Source of the DNA: Perilla frutescens
Taxonomy: Eukaryota; Streptophyta; Magnoliopsida; Lamiales; Lamiaceae
Length of the DNA stretch: 64,000 nt
Assembly (NCBI GenBank): GCA_026008535.1
Contig: BRKX01000007.1
Location: forward strand, 57,773,001 to 57,837,000
Direction of reading: 5' to 3'
Position numbers and translations under genes: made by a program. The notes under the pieces are model-generated. The model saw only the letters and a program-made list of their open reading frames with translations, made no database searches and was not told the origin of the DNA. This document shows positions 11,288-23,283 of this stretch, piece after piece; within the stretch, counting starts at the first letter, position 1; every line of letters starts with the position of its first letter.

Positions 11288-14186
11288 GTTCTTTGTGATG
11301 TTATTCCCATGGAAGCAGCCCATATACTGTTAGGAAGACCGTGGCAGTTCGATAGAAAAGCAGTTCACGATGGTTTAGCCAACACCTACTCGATTACTCG
11401 AGATGGTCGAACCACTGTACTCAAGCCACTCACTCCTAAAGCCGTTGCAGAGGATCAAGAAAGGATGCAAGAGAGATTCAAGCAAGAACGGGCAAAACAA
11501 GCCGCAGCCGCAGCCCGAACCAACTCGGCCGCCACTTCAACGCCGAGTTCCACCTCAAGTTCGACCAATGCAGCCCCTAAGACACCTTCTAATGATGTCT
11601 TAGCTCGTGGAAAAGCCCCCGGATCAGCCCCAAGTCAAGAGAAGAATCGATCCCTGTTCATCTCAGTTAAAGGCGTAGAGAAAGCACTAAAAGCAGGTTT
11701 ACCTTTCGTTCTTTTATCTTATAAGGACAGTGCTACTAATGGTGTTTCTTTGCCTTGTGATGTGCAGCCACTTATGGAGGAGTTCGCGGACGTGTTCCCA
11801 GAAGAGATTCCAAGTGGATTACCTCCAGTTCGTGGGATCGAGCACCAGATCGACTTCGTACCCGGCGCAGTCTTGCCCAACCGACCGGCGTACCGAACGT
11901 CCCCTGAAGAGACGAAGGAGATCGATCGCCAAGTAAAGGAGTTGCTGGAGAAGAAGCAAATCCGAGAGTCGATGAGCCCTTGTGCAGTTCCAGTCATTCT
12001 AGTGCCCAAGAAGAACAACGAATGGAGAATGTGCATGGATTGCCGCGCCATCAACAAAATAACAGTTAAGTACAGATTTCCTATCCCTAGACTTGATGAT
12101 ATGCTAGATGAATTAAGTGGTTCTAATTTGTTTTCTAAGATAGATTTGAGATCTGGATATTTTCAAGTTAGAATGCATGAAGGGGATGAATGGAAAACTG
12201 CGTTTAAAACAAAGCATGGTTTATATGAGTGGTTAGTTATGCCTTTTGGTCTCACTAATGCACCGAGCACGTTTATGAGATTAATGAATCATGTTTTGCG
12301 TGATGTGATTGGTAAATTTGTGGTTGTCTACTTTGATGATATCTTGATTTACAGTCACAATGCACAGGCGCACATAGATTATCTTAGGCGTATTTTCTGT
12401 CTTCTGCGTGATGCTAAGTTGTATGGAAACTTGTCTAAATGTTCTCTTTGCATGGATGAAGTCGTGTTTTTAAGCTTTGTCGTTAGTTCACGAGGTATTG
12501 AGGTAGACCGTTCCAAAATGAAAGCGATTGAGGAATGGCCAACCCCGAAAAATGCCTATGAGGTTCGATCCTTTCATGGATTAGCTGGGTTTTACCGTCG
12601 TTTTGTACGGGATTTCTCCAGTATAGCCGCCCCTCTTACTGAGCTAAGTAAGAAGGATCGGAAATTTGAGTGGGGTAAACAACAAGAGCATGCTTTTAAT
12701 ACCTTGAAGTCATTGTTATGTTCTGCTCCTGTTTTGTGTTTACCTGATTTCTCCAAAACTTTTGAGATCGAGTGTGATGCGTCCGGGATAGGTATTGGTG
12801 CTGTTTTGATGCAGGAAAAACGTCCCGTGGCATACTTCAGTGAGAAGTTAAATGGTGCCTTCCTTAGGTACTCCACGTACGATAAAGAGCTTTACGCTTT
12901 GAAGCGTGCGTTGGACACATGGCAGCACTATCTCTGGCCTAAAGAGTTCGTCATCCACACGGATCATGAAAGCTTGAAGCACTTGAAAGGGCAAAACAAC
13001 CTGAACAAGAGACATGCGAGATGGGTCGAGTTCATCGAGTCCTTTCCGTATGTTATCAAGTACAAGAAAGGCGAGGAAAACGTGGTCTCCGATGCCCTAT
13101 CAAGAAGGTACGCTCTTTTGAACTTAATGCATGCTAAGATGCTTGGTTTTGAGTCTATTAAAGCACTGTATGTTGAGGACGCCTATTTCAGCCCCATCTA
13201 TGCTTCATGTAGCTCGAAATCTAGGTCTTATGATGGTTATTATGTGCATGATAGTTTCTTGTTCAAAGAGTCGAAATTATGCATCCCTACTTGTTCTATG
13301 CGTGAGTTATTAGTGTTAGAATCGCATGCGGGAGGTTTAATAGGTCACTTTGGTGTGCATAAGACATTGAACTTGCTGCATGAACACTTCTTTTGGCCGC
13401 ATATGTGTAAGGATGTAGAGAATGTGTGTAGTCGTTGTATTACTTGTCGTCAAGCTAAATCCACTTCACACCCATTTGGTCTTTACTCGCCCCTACCCGC
13501 CCCCTCTTCTCCTTGGATTGATATTTCTATGGATTTCATCTTAGGATTGCCTAGATCTAGGTCGGGTAAGGATTCTGTGTTTGTTGTAGTTGATAGGTTT
13601 TCCAAAATGGCTCATTTCATTACATGTAGGAAAACTGATGATGCTATACATGTTGCCAACTTGTTCTTTGTGCATGTTGTTAGATTGCATGGAATTCCTC
13701 GTACTATTGTTAGTGATAGGGATTCTAAGTTTTTGGGACATTTCTGGCGTGTTTTGTGGGGAAAATTAGGAACTAAGTTATTGTTTTCTACTGCATGTCA
13801 TCCACAAACCGATGGTCAAACTGAGGTTGTGAATCGCACTTTAGGAGCTTTACTTAGGTCGCTAATTAAGAATAATTTGAAGTCATGGGAAGAATGTTTA
13901 CCTTATGCTGAATTTGCTTATAATCGTGTTGTGCATTCTTCTACTAACATATCTCCTTTTGAGGTAGTTTAAGGATTTAATTCGTTAACTCCTAATGATT
14001 TGTTACCTTTACCTGTTGAGCATCTAACAAGTGTTAAAGGTATGAAAATAGCTGATTTCATTCAAGAGATGCATGAGAAGGTACGTGCCCGGATTGAGCA
14101 TCAAGGCTCAAGGATCGCCGCCGCACGCAACACGAGGCGCAAGTGTGTGATATTCCAGCCCGGGGATCGTGTTTGGGTACACCTTA
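11288..14186 (+). pseudogene. E7 protease end, RT, RNase H and integrase (one stop)
   Basis: A nearly clean pol frame. The protease end (ILLGRPWQFDRKAVHD) is followed by an Ala/Pro-rich linker, reverse transcriptase (about 11770-12480; VPKKNNEWRMCMDCRAINK, FSKIDLRSGYFQVRM, active-site YFDD at 12329-12340), RNase H (about 12760-13110; FEIECDASG, YDKELYAL, HTDHESLKH), the integrase zinc domain (SHAGG..GHFG...CSRCITC, about 13320-13450) and the D,D35E core (SMDFILGLPRS; SDRDSKF; QTDGQTEVVNR). A TAA at 13970-13972 replaces TAT (Tyr), and E8 interrupts the frame at 14186. The apparent start at 11267 lies in the E5 LTR and is not real. Confidence 0.87.
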
Positions 14187-14399
14187 TGTAACGACCCGTT
14201 TTTCAAAATTTTATTTTTAAATATAGTCTTGTGACCTTGTCGTTACCACTGATTTAATATTTGATATATTATATTTATTTTAGTCGTGCCGCCTGCAGAG
14301 AATTTTAAGGATAATATCAAGAATTTATAATATGAATAAAAATGTTAGAATACCGTAATTTATAATCCCAATTTCCTTCATTAATCTAAAATCCAGAAA

Positions 14400-14420
14400 A
14401 TAATAATAATAATAATAATA
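14400..14420. repeat. (TAA)n microsatellite in E8
   Basis: Seven uninterrupted ATA/TAA units within the solo LTR. Confidence 0.9.
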
Positions 14421-15687
14421 TCTAAAGATCGGTTATTCCATATTAAACATCCATCAAGCCATGTTCTCAACTGCAGAACCGTGCCGTTTTCATTCCTTTC
14501 ACTCCATTATCAAGAAATTACCATTCATTCAAATATGGAACAATTCCTCTTCTCATAACCATGTCAAATACAAAGCTTTCATTCACTTTTTTTAAAGCAA
14601 GAGGATGCGATTCAGAAATTTATCGGCGAAAGAAAATCAGAAAATTCCAAACTAAGTTTCAAAATCAACGACCTGGAATCAAGGTATATACTCAACGAAA
14701 ATCTCGTGCATTTCTTATAATCATACTTGCTTAAACATCTTTTCTTTTCTTTCCACAGCATAGTACTGAGATTTGAAAGAAGAAATCAGAAAAGAATTAA
14801 CCTTCGTCTACTTTAATTAGTATTCGGTAATATTTCTGTTCCAATTCCTCATCCTATATCTAAATATTGAATCTTAGAATTTAGTTTTAATTGTAAGAAA
14901 TATGTAGTTTTAGGTGTGGATATGTGTATTAGTTTATATAAAAGGAAGAGCTTGTAGCATAATGTTCAATGTTTCTAACGAACCAAACCATGTAACCTTA
15001 AAACGATTCTAAACTCCGTTTCTAAATGTTGGTTTAATTCTGAAACAAAACCACAAACCTTCATTTCATACCTAATTCAAATTGAATCTGATCTTTTAAC
15101 TGCAAACTAGTATTGAGCAGCTTTTATAAATTTTTCTCTACATATTATTTTCTTTATAAATTATTCTTTCTCCAAGTTGTGAATTGCCGAGCCGAAACTA
15201 AATAAGATTTTTTTTTACTTTAGGATTGTCTTCTCAATTGTCAACCTTATTATTATAATAGAAAAATATTAATAAAATAACACTGATAGTGTAGTAAATA
15301 CATTCTCGAAATCAGCCCAATTAATCTCCATAAATTAATTAAAAGTTACTAAAACTATTAACTTTTAGATTGATTAATTATAATAAAAAGAAAAAGAAAG
15401 TCATCTACAGTTTGTGATATTAATAATTTAAAATAGTTTTAAGCAATATACAATTCTTACCAAAGGTTTAATTTACTAAAATATTTAATTATATTATCTC
15501 TGCTAGGTGAAGGCGAGTTAGTTTCTGCAACTCCATAACATTTTACATTGATAAGTCGAGTCAATGGTCTTCAAAGTAAGGTGGGGAATTTTATATGCAC
15601 GTGGTTATTTATTATCCATTATATATTGATCTTGTGATTTATTGTTCGACTGAGTGTTTATGTGAAAGTTAAAGTTAAAGTATGCCA

Positions 15688-15830
15688 GGGACCGTTCATA
15701 GGTCCGGGACCGTAAAAGTTGTCCTTGGGTCGCCCACCGTGCATGTGTATATGCATATACTTGTTCAGAGACCGTTAATAGGTCTGAGGCCGTGATAAGT
15801 TGCCTTTGGGCTGACTCCCCACTGTTCAAA
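15688..15830. repeat. Imperfect 80 bp direct repeat in E8
   Basis: ACCGTTCATAGGTC at 15691 recurs as ACCGTTAATAGGTC at 15771, each followed by a GGCCGT/GACCGT and GTTGYC(T)TTGGG block. Two diverged copies of one unit. Confidence 0.7.
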
Positions 15831-16279
15831 CAATTATTATTATGTGACATGACATGAATGTCTGAACATGAGTTACTCGTTTAATATATTTTGGATAATG
15901 CGTTTTCTCCACTGAGTGTATTCGTTATACTCATCCCTTCATTATAACATTTCAGATTGAGGAGTTCGGTGATGGCAGTGAGGAGATGGATGATAGTTAA
16001 GTTTTTATTTAAATATTTAAGTTACTAAACTCATTTGACTACTGAACTTTTAGTTGGTATTTATGTTAAATTGTCTGTTTCTGATTTTAAAAATACTTAG
16101 GAGTTTAAACTATTTAAAATCGCTTCCGCACTATGTTATATGAATTATTATGATTTTCTAGTAATAGTTTTATTACATATTTGAGAAAATGTTTTAAATT
16201 CTATTTCAGGCATTATTTTTACATGTTAGCTTTTTGAAAAATAATTAGCGTTTTATGTTTATAAAATTAGGGTGTTACA

Positions 16280-16723
16280 CCTTAGCCCTGGCCGATTTTC
16301 TAACTTGAGGAAATCCAAATTGTCGCCCCGTGGAGATGGTCCCTTCACTGTTCTAAGCCGTGTTAATGACAATGCATACCGCATTGATCTACCTGGTGAG
16401 TATAAGTGTTCTTCTACATTTAATGTTGCTGATTTATCTCCTTTTCTTGCAGATGAATTCGACCATGTTGAGGATTCAAATTCGAGGACGAATTCTTTTC
16501 AGCAGGGGGGAATGATGAGGACATCCATAGCAATGAGGACGTCAATGAAGAGCTTCAATTCAAAGGCCCCGTCACAAGATTAAGAGCTAAGAAGTTGCAA
16601 GAATATTTGCAAGCTACAATTCGCAAGAAGCTTGAAGAAGAAGACGGCGTGCAAGGAAGCTTGAAGATGATGAACTTATTGACATTGAAAGATGGAGATC
16701 AAGACATGGAGAACACAACATGA
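16280..16723 (+). pseudogene. E7 integrase C-terminus and LTR-spanning tail (frameshifted)
   Basis: Continues the E7 pol frame after E8: LSPGRFSNLRKSKLSPRGDG, NDNAYRIDLPGEYKCSS, then SRTNSFQQGG. The G run of the PPT has six Gs here against seven in E2, E14 and E9, which shifts the frame exactly at the LTR junction, so the tail (GPVTRLRAKKLQ) is out of frame. The tail would end at the TGA at 16721-16723 in the original frame. Confidence 0.8.
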
Positions 16724-17165
16724 AGATGTGTACACGTGTGCATGTGGATGTGTGCATGAGCCCAAGAAGTGAAGAGAATCAGCCCAAATTAACAAGGCCA
16801 ATTTTCGGTCCTTGTTGGTTTTTATCTAGTAGTTATTTTATTTTGGACTATAGTATTTATTTTATTTAATTATACTATAGTTAGGATCAGATTTATTTAA
16901 TTAAATTAGTTACAATTTTCGGTTACAATAAGTCATAGTTTGACTAGGATTTTAGATAAGGTAAGATCTACAAGTTTTACCTTAAATAGAATTCTAGTTT
17001 AGGAACCTTCCAAGTTCAATTCTAGATTGATTTGGAATCATTATTTTCGCCCCTTTAGCTTAGGATTTTCGATCCACCTATTGTTATAAATAGGGGATCC
17101 ATGTGACATTGTTACTTTAGACTATATTTGATTATTAAGCCTTTGCTTTCAATATCGTCTCTCCC

Positions 17166-18210
17166 TGATGAGGTCATACAAGGCAATGAAGAAAATGATC
17201 CGGAGCTGCAGTTTAAAGGTCCAATGACGCGTTTGCGAGCTAAGAAGTTACAAGCTTATTTACAAGCTTCTATTCGTCGCAAATTCGAAATGCATGAAGA
17301 TGAAGTCAAGGGCAGCCCAAGATGGATCACCATGCTATCTATTGATGATGAAGAAGGTATCATGAAGACGTGAGAAGAAGAATCACGCCATTTGGACGTG
17401 TGCATGAAAAGTTATACGCGTTTGCATGGGAAATCGGGAGATGCTGTTTTTCATGCAAAGGTGGTAATATTAATTGTACCATGGGCCACGAAATTATTCA
17501 TGTTAATTTAGCCCATGATCGAGTTCTAAGGTCCAAGATGGTGTGGAAATACAGGCCCAAATCCATTGTGGGATTTATCCTTATCTAGTTAGATTTAGAT
17601 AGATTTTTGTTATCTTATTTTTGGTATCTTTTGATTTTATCCTAGATTGATTAGGATTAGTATTTTTTGATGTTTATCTAGTTAATTAGGGTTAATTTTC
17701 GTTCATATGCTCTCCTATAAATAGGAGCACCCTGTGACATTCATAAATCAGACAATTGCAAGAAATAAAGAGTTATTCTCAATCTGTCTCACGATCCTTC
17801 GGTTGATCAAACTTTTATCTACAATTCTATTGTTTTAGCACTTCAATAGTCTTATTTAAGTTCTTCAGGGTATAATTAAGTACTTGGGAGAATTGCTATC
17901 CGGAGAAGTTAGACGAGTGCGTTCGGGTTGATTCAACACGGGTTCACCGATCTGTCCTATCCTTCTACCAAACCACCGCCGCCATCACCAACACTCCACC
18001 GCCATCCGCCGTCGTTCACCATCAGATTCCAGCTACCCTTAGACGTATCAAGTGTGTTCATCGAGTCATAGTTCGTATCTTCGATTTCTAGTAAGTTTTA
18101 CTGTTTAATTCGAGTCGGTTTGAATCCTTCTTTAGCTGACGTTGTTCGAGTCCTAAAGTCTTCCGCTTGCGTATTCTTCGTGTCTTGGATTCATTGTCCG
18201 GGTCACATCA
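17166..18210 (+). repeat. 5' LTR of E9 (family B)
   Basis: TGATGAGGTCATAC...GGGTCACATCA. Compared by eye with the 3' LTR there are three substitutions and one single-base indel. All three substitutions are CpG transitions in the 3' copy (CGCG/CGTG, GTCG/GTCA, ACGT/ACAT). Confidence 0.92.
17716..17723 (+). promoter_or_regulatory. E9 LTR TATA box
   Basis: TATAAATA in the context CTCCTATAAATAGGAG, conserved at the same place in the family B LTRs of E18 and E19; it would start the genomic RNA about 30 bases downstream. Confidence 0.7.
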
Positions 18211-19053
18211 TAAATTTGGTATCAGAGCCACGTCAGCTCTGCTGGTCGTGGTTCAATCCGACGTGTCAAATACGTGTTAGTTTTCTGTCATACGTGTCAT
18301 TTAATTTTCGTATTGTTTCGAGTCTATTGTAATCTGATTCATATTCATTGAAAACAAAAAAAAAAAAGAAAAAGAAATCGGCCAAAAAAAAAATCGCTGA
18401 TTAAAAAAAAAAAACGAAAATCAGATTGTTCTACTTGTTTTCAATTTTAATTCCTTGTTTTTAGATTTGTTCCATATATTTAGGGATTCTTAGATTGTGT
18501 TCACACATCCAAAATCCTTATTTCCTTATCCATTAGATTTCTTACCTTGTTTAGATAGATTTCATTCTAATCTACATCTATTCAAGATCTTTCCATCCTC
18601 ATCCAAATCTAATCAAATCCTCCATCCCTACTCATACCTATTTTCGATCCTAATCACTAAAGGGCTCGAAAATTTCATCTCTTCCATATACACCCAGTTC
18701 ACCTTATACACCACATAGTTCATACACCCATATACCCATACACCCGTACACCCATACACCCGTGGTCCACATACACCACCAGCTGAATTACTCATTCCAC
18801 ACGCCTACTTCTACTCTTAGCAACCTTCCGGCTTGATTTTATCCGTTGGAGCTTGAAGAAGACCCAGAGGAGCTAGTCAAGAGAAACTGCTGAACTTTTT
18901 CGATCAACCCACCCCCATATTTCACTCCACACGTGCACTACACATACTTGAGAGTTAAACACGAGTGGAAAAATCAAGAGTGACATACACGAGCGTTTGT
19001 GAGGAATTGTGAGGTTCTACTTTACTTTTTCTTCACGTTTGTTCGTTTTGCAG
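18091..19053 (+). other. Candidate leader intron of E9
   Basis: Donor TA|GTAAGT at 18091-18096 in U5 and acceptor TTCGTTTTGCAG at 19042-19053, six bases before the ORF start codon, preceded by a T-rich tract. Splicing would remove the LTR end, primer site, A-rich tract and leader repeats. This is inferred from splice-site consensus and its conservation across elements; no transcript evidence is available here. Confidence 0.5.
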
Positions 19054-19058
19054 GATAA
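18211..19058 (+). other. E9 5' leader
   Basis: Non-coding leader: A-rich tract (18351-18420), then a T/C-rich stretch and an ACACCCAT-type repeat (about 18713-18775). It closely matches the leaders of E18 and E19. Confidence 0.85.
18217..18231 (+). promoter_or_regulatory. E9 primer binding site (iMet tRNA)
   Basis: TGGTATCAGAGCCAC, perfect over the iMet 3' end, six bases past the 5' LTR. Confidence 0.9.
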
Positions 19059-21680
19059 ATGAACCAACAGGAAGATATTTTCTACACCCGTTGCTCCATC
19101 CAAGACAAAATTGGTTCCATGATTATTGACAGTGGTAGTGTATTTAACGCCATTAGTCAATATGCAGTGGACAAGCTCGGCCTAGTACCACAGAAGCATC
19201 CCAAGCCCTATAAGTTGCAGCGGCTTACAATCACAAGTCAGGTAAGTGTCGCATTTGCTATTGGTTGATATACTGACACTGTTTTATGTGATGTCATTCC
19301 TATGGAGGCAACACACATTCTTCTGGGTCAACCGTGGCAATTCGATCGAGGAGCAGTGCACGATTGTCACGCCAACACTTATTCATTTGCTTGGAATGGA
19401 CGACCCATCAAACTGATGCCTTTGGCACCTGAGGACGTCATTAAGGATAAGAAGTGGATGCAAGAAAAATTTAAAGCTGAAAGGGAAAGGAAGGCCGCAA
19501 CTATCGAGAGCGAATCAATCGCCACCGTCCCTAGCCCTACTACGACACCGTTGGAGTCTTGTTCACATCAAGACATGTCGTCTAGTTCATCCAACGCAGA
19601 TCACCAGTTAAATTCAGACATAATAAGTGAAGCTACAATTCCGTCCCAACCCATATGCATTGATCCAACACTTGATTCGGGTAAGTCGGATAATCTGTTA
19701 ATTTCTGAGAACAGTGCTACTAATGATTGTTTTTCTAGTGATGCGCAGATCGAGAAAAGAGAGTTTGAGATTGAGCAGCCTGGAATAGCTACATCCAACC
19801 CTGATGGCAGCTCGGAAGAAGTTTCTAACTCTCAAGAAGAGATCAACGAAGAGCTGAAGTTGGAGCATGATGATGTTCGACTTAGAGATCAGCTTGTTCT
19901 AGATAAGTCGTCCAATACCGATGTTGTTTATCTTAAGGACGTGTTACTTGAAATAGAGAGAGGTAAGTACCGTCTATACTATTCTAGTATTGATAGGTAT
20001 TTGATGTGCATAGTTGAATCCATGTTTCTTTTTAGAATTAATTTAACATTTGGATTTGACTTGAAGTGCATGAAAAGGTTGGATAGTAGAGAGTCATTGT
20101 TTGTTCCAACCAAGTGTAAGATGCGTGCATGGTATTTGAATTCGATTAGTATGTATTTTTCCATTGCTCATTTGAAATCTAATTATAGTGTTGAACATGC
20201 TGAAAATTGCATAATTGTTTGTTATACCATGTTCGATCCATTATATGCTACATGTTGGATAGTTGATTGTTTTGTTGAGTGTTATGCTGCATGTTTTGTG
20301 CATGAGGGTTTCTTGTTCAAGGGTTCACAGTTATGCATTCCTAAGTCTTCTATGCGTGAGTTATTAGTTCTTGAATCGCATGCGGGAGGTTTAATGGGTC
20401 ACTTTGGTATGTCTAAGACGTTAAACTTGCAGCATGAGAATTTCTTTTGGCCAAGTATGAAACATGATGTTGAGAATGTGTGTAGTAGATGCATTACATG
20501 CAAGAAATCGAAATCTACTTCACATCCTTTTGGTTTATACACGCCTCTACCAGCCCCGTCTTCCCCGTGGATTGATTTATCTATGGATTTCATATTAGGA
20601 TTACCACGGTCTAGATCTGGTTGAGATAGTATTTTTGTGGTTGTTGATAGGTTTTCCAAGATGTCTCATTTCATTGCATGTAGGAAAACCGATGATGCAG
20701 TACACATAGCCAATCTGTTCTTTATACATGTTGTGCGTTTACATGGAATACCTAGAACTATTGTTAGTGATAGGGATTCTAAGTTTCTTGCACATTTTTG
20801 GCGTGTACTTTGGGGAAAATTAGGTACCAAATTGTTATTTTCTACTGCATGTCATCCACAAACTGATGGACAAACTGAAGTAGTTAATCGCACTTTAGGT
20901 ACTTTGCTGCGAGCTTTAGTTAAAAACAACTTGAAATCATGGGAAGATTGTTTGCCATATGCTGAATTTGCTTATAATCGCGTTGTGCATTCATCTACCA
21001 ATATGTCTCCGTTTGAAGTTGTTTATGGTTTTAATCCGCTAACGCCTAATGATCTGTTGCCTTTACCTGTTGAGCATCTAACAAGTGTTAAAGGTACAAG
21101 AAAAGCGGAGCAAGTTAAGGAGATGCATGAGAAAATACGTGCGCGTATTGAAGCCGTTGGCGCACGTAATGCTGTTCAAAAGAATAAACGGCGCAAGCAA
21201 GTGATTTTCCAGCCTGGAGATCGCGTTTGGATTCATCTGAGTCCTGGACGATTTCCCAACTTGAGAAAATCGAAATTGATGCCTAGAGGAGATGGACCAT
21301 TCATCGTGCTGAGTCGAGTCAATGACAATGCATATCGCATTGATTTACCCGGTGAGTATAAGTGTTCATCTACATTTAATGTTGCTGACTTATCTCCCTT
21401 TTCTGCAGATGATGAGTTCGATGATGATGAGCCTGTGAATTCGAGGACGAATTCTTTTCAGCAGGGGGGGAATGATGAGGTCATACAAGGCAATGAAGAA
21501 AATGATCCGGAGCTGCAGTTTAAAGGTCCAATGACGCGTTTGCGAGCTAAGAAGTTACAAGCTTATTTACAAGCTTCTATTCGTCGCAAATTCGAAATGC
21601 ATGAAGATGAAGTCAAGGGCAGCCCAAGATGGATCACCATGCTATCTATTGATGATGAAGAAGGTATCATGAAGACGTGA
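19059..21680 (+). pseudogene. E9 protease-integrase fusion ORF (two stops)
   Basis: One frame of 873 codons plus stop, interrupted by TGA at 19266-19268 and 20622-20624. Both replace CGA (Arg, seen intact in E19), that is CpG C-to-T changes. The start is the ATG at 19059, right after the acceptor-like TTTTGCAG. Order: aspartic protease (MIIDSGS near residue 24), acidic Ser-rich linker, a segment of roughly 180 residues with no recognised domain (about 19750-20300), integrase zinc domain (SHAGG..GHFG, CSRCITC), D,D35E core, C-terminal fold and LTR-spanning tail. No gag, zinc knuckle, RT or RNase H. It is collinear with E19, so the arrangement predates this copy. Confidence 0.88.
21463..21472 (+). 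promoter_or_regulatory. E9 polypurine tract
   Basis: AGGGGGGGAA immediately before the 3' LTR. It also encodes the QGGN of the protein motif. Confidence 0.88.
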
Positions 21681-22518
21681 GAAGAAGAATCACGCCATTT
21701 GGACGTGTGCATGAAAAGTTATACGTGTTTGCATGGGAAATCGGGAGATGCTGTTTTTCATGCAAAGGTGGTAATATTAATTGTACCATGGGCCACGAAA
21801 TTATTCATGTTAATTTAGCCCATGATCGAGTTCTAAGGTCCAAGATGGTGTGGAAATACAGGCCCAAATCCATTGTGGGATTTATCCTTATCTAGTTAGA
21901 TTTAGATAGATTTTTGTTATCTTATTTTTTGGTATCTTTTGATTTTATCCTAGATTGATTAGGATTAGTATTTTTTGATGTTTATCTAGTTAATTAGGGT
22001 TAATTTTCGTTCATATGCTCTCCTATAAATAGGAGCACCCTGTGACATTCATAAATCAGACAATTGCAAGAAATAAAGAGTTATTCTCAATCTGTCTCAC
22101 GATCCTTCGGTTGATCAAACTTTTATCTACAATTCTATTGTTTTAGCACTTCAATAGTCTTATTTAAGTTCTTCAGGGTATAATTAAGTACTTGGGAGAA
22201 TTGCTATCCGGAGAAGTTAGACGAGTGCGTTCGGGTTGATTCAACACGGGTTCACCGATCTGTCCTATCCTTCTACCAAACCACCGCCGCCATCACCAAC
22301 ACTCCACCGCCATCCGCCGTCATTCACCATCAGATTCCAGCTACCCTTAGACGTATCAAGTGTGTTCATCGAGTCATAGTTCGTATCTTCGATTTCTAGT
22401 AAGTTTTACTGTTTAATTCGAGTCGGTTTGAATCCTTCTTTAGCTGACATTGTTCGAGTCCTAAAGTCTTCCGCTTGCGTATTCTTCGTGTCTTGGATTC
22501 ATTGTCCGGGTCACATCA
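21473..22518 (+). repeat. 3' LTR of E9 (family B)
   Basis: 1046 bp, paired with 17166-18210. Its first 208 bp carry the end of the pol frame (stop at 21678-21680). Confidence 0.92.
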
Positions 22519-22580
22519 CTCCCCGTTTAATCTTTTGTGAGTTTAGATAATTAAATTCATACTCTTAGATTTAGCATCTC

Positions 22581-22916
22581 TAAGTTTTACAAAGGGAATT
22601 CGCCGTCCACGTTCGAGGGATTGTCGGAAACTCGCTATCCGAAGAGCAACTTAAAGAATTTGGCCTTGTGTACGTTCGAGATTCAAGGCAACTTTCGGGT
22701 TGTAATTCACATCACAACCACCGCCGCCGTCCAGCCACCTTCGACGCCTAAGTTTTACAAAGGGAATTCGCCGTCCACGTTCGAGGGATCGTCGGAAACT
22801 CACTATCCGAAGAGCAACTTAAAGAATTTGGCCTTGTGTACGTTCGAGATTCAAGGCAACTTTCGGGTTGTAATTCACATCACAACCACCGCCGCCGTCC
22901 AGCCACCTTCGACGCC
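22581..22916 (+). repeat. 168 bp tandem duplication in the E7 LTR
   Basis: TAAGTTTTACAAAGGGAATT at 22581 recurs at 22749. The two copies differ at very few positions and both end in CTTCGACGCC. Not seen in any other family A LTR in the window. Confidence 0.88.
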
Positions 22917-23283
22917 ACCACCATCCACCGTCGTCCATATCACCATCAACCACAAGATCGTGTTCTGTTCGTGCTTCGTCTTGTTCAATCCGTAAGTCCA
23001 TCGTATCTCTAACATATCCTATCTACCCTAGCCCTTCTAAACCAACTCATCACCATCGAAAATCATCCCATAATACCGTCCATATAGCCGTCCAAAAACA
23101 GCCCATCTTTGTTTGGAATTGTGTTCTTTTGTGTGTCATTGTCTAGGTATTTTAGTTGAGTCTTAGTCGTCTAGTTTGTTCCATTATTATTCCGCTTATT
23201 TTACTTTGATTATTTGAGTCATAGAAGACACAAAAACTTACGTGTGTCAACGTGTGTTCGTTCCTAGAGTTCGGGTCGTATCA

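Larger units (their letters stand above)
14187..16279 (-). mobile_element. E8: solo LTR, Tekay/Del-like
   Basis: Bounded by TGTAACGACCC and GTGTTACA and flanked by the five-base duplication CCTTA (14182-14186 and 16280-16284), it sits alone in the integrase frame of E7. No primer site or coding sequence adjoins it, so it is a solo LTR left by LTR-LTR recombination. Strand is inferred by analogy with E6, whose orientation is fixed by its primer site; it is less sure here. It belongs to a different family from E6. Confidence 0.82.
17166..22518 (+). mobile_element. E9: non-autonomous family B element with protease and integrase only
   Basis: Complete element of 5353 bp with LTRs of 1045 and 1046 bp and a CTCCC target duplication (17161-17165; 22519-22523). 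Internal order: primer site, A-rich leader, protease, unknown segment, integrase, tail. Gag and RT-RNase H are absent. Its LTRs are nearly identical to those of autonomous E18, which could supply the missing proteins in trans. Confidence 0.9.
11288..23283 (+). mobile_element. E7: family A element, 3' two thirds
   Basis: From mid-protease to the end of the 3' LTR, with E8 inserted in integrase and E9 in the 3' LTR. Its gag, 5' LTR and protease start lie left of E5, outside the window. The right flank TAAGT (23284-23288) matches RT coding sequence of E10, so E7 inserted into E10. Confidence 0.85.
16513..23283 (+). repeat. 3' LTR of E7, split by E9
   Basis: LTR pieces 16513-17165 and 22519-23283, interrupted by E9 and its CTCCC duplication. 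It starts TGATGAGGACATCC and ends GGGTCGTATCA, with TATAAATA at 17085-17092. Net length about 1413 bp, longer than other A LTRs because of a 168 bp tandem duplication. Confidence 0.86.

Noticed and set aside
11267..13972. 901-codon frame as a host gene
   Set aside because: Its start is in the E5 LTR; the rest is E7 pol interrupted by E5.
18497..18718. 73-codon leader frame present in E9, E11 and E19 (MFTHPKS...)
   Set aside because: The first codon is GTG, not ATG, in all three; the shared length follows from sequence homology of the leaders, and it lies in the candidate intron.
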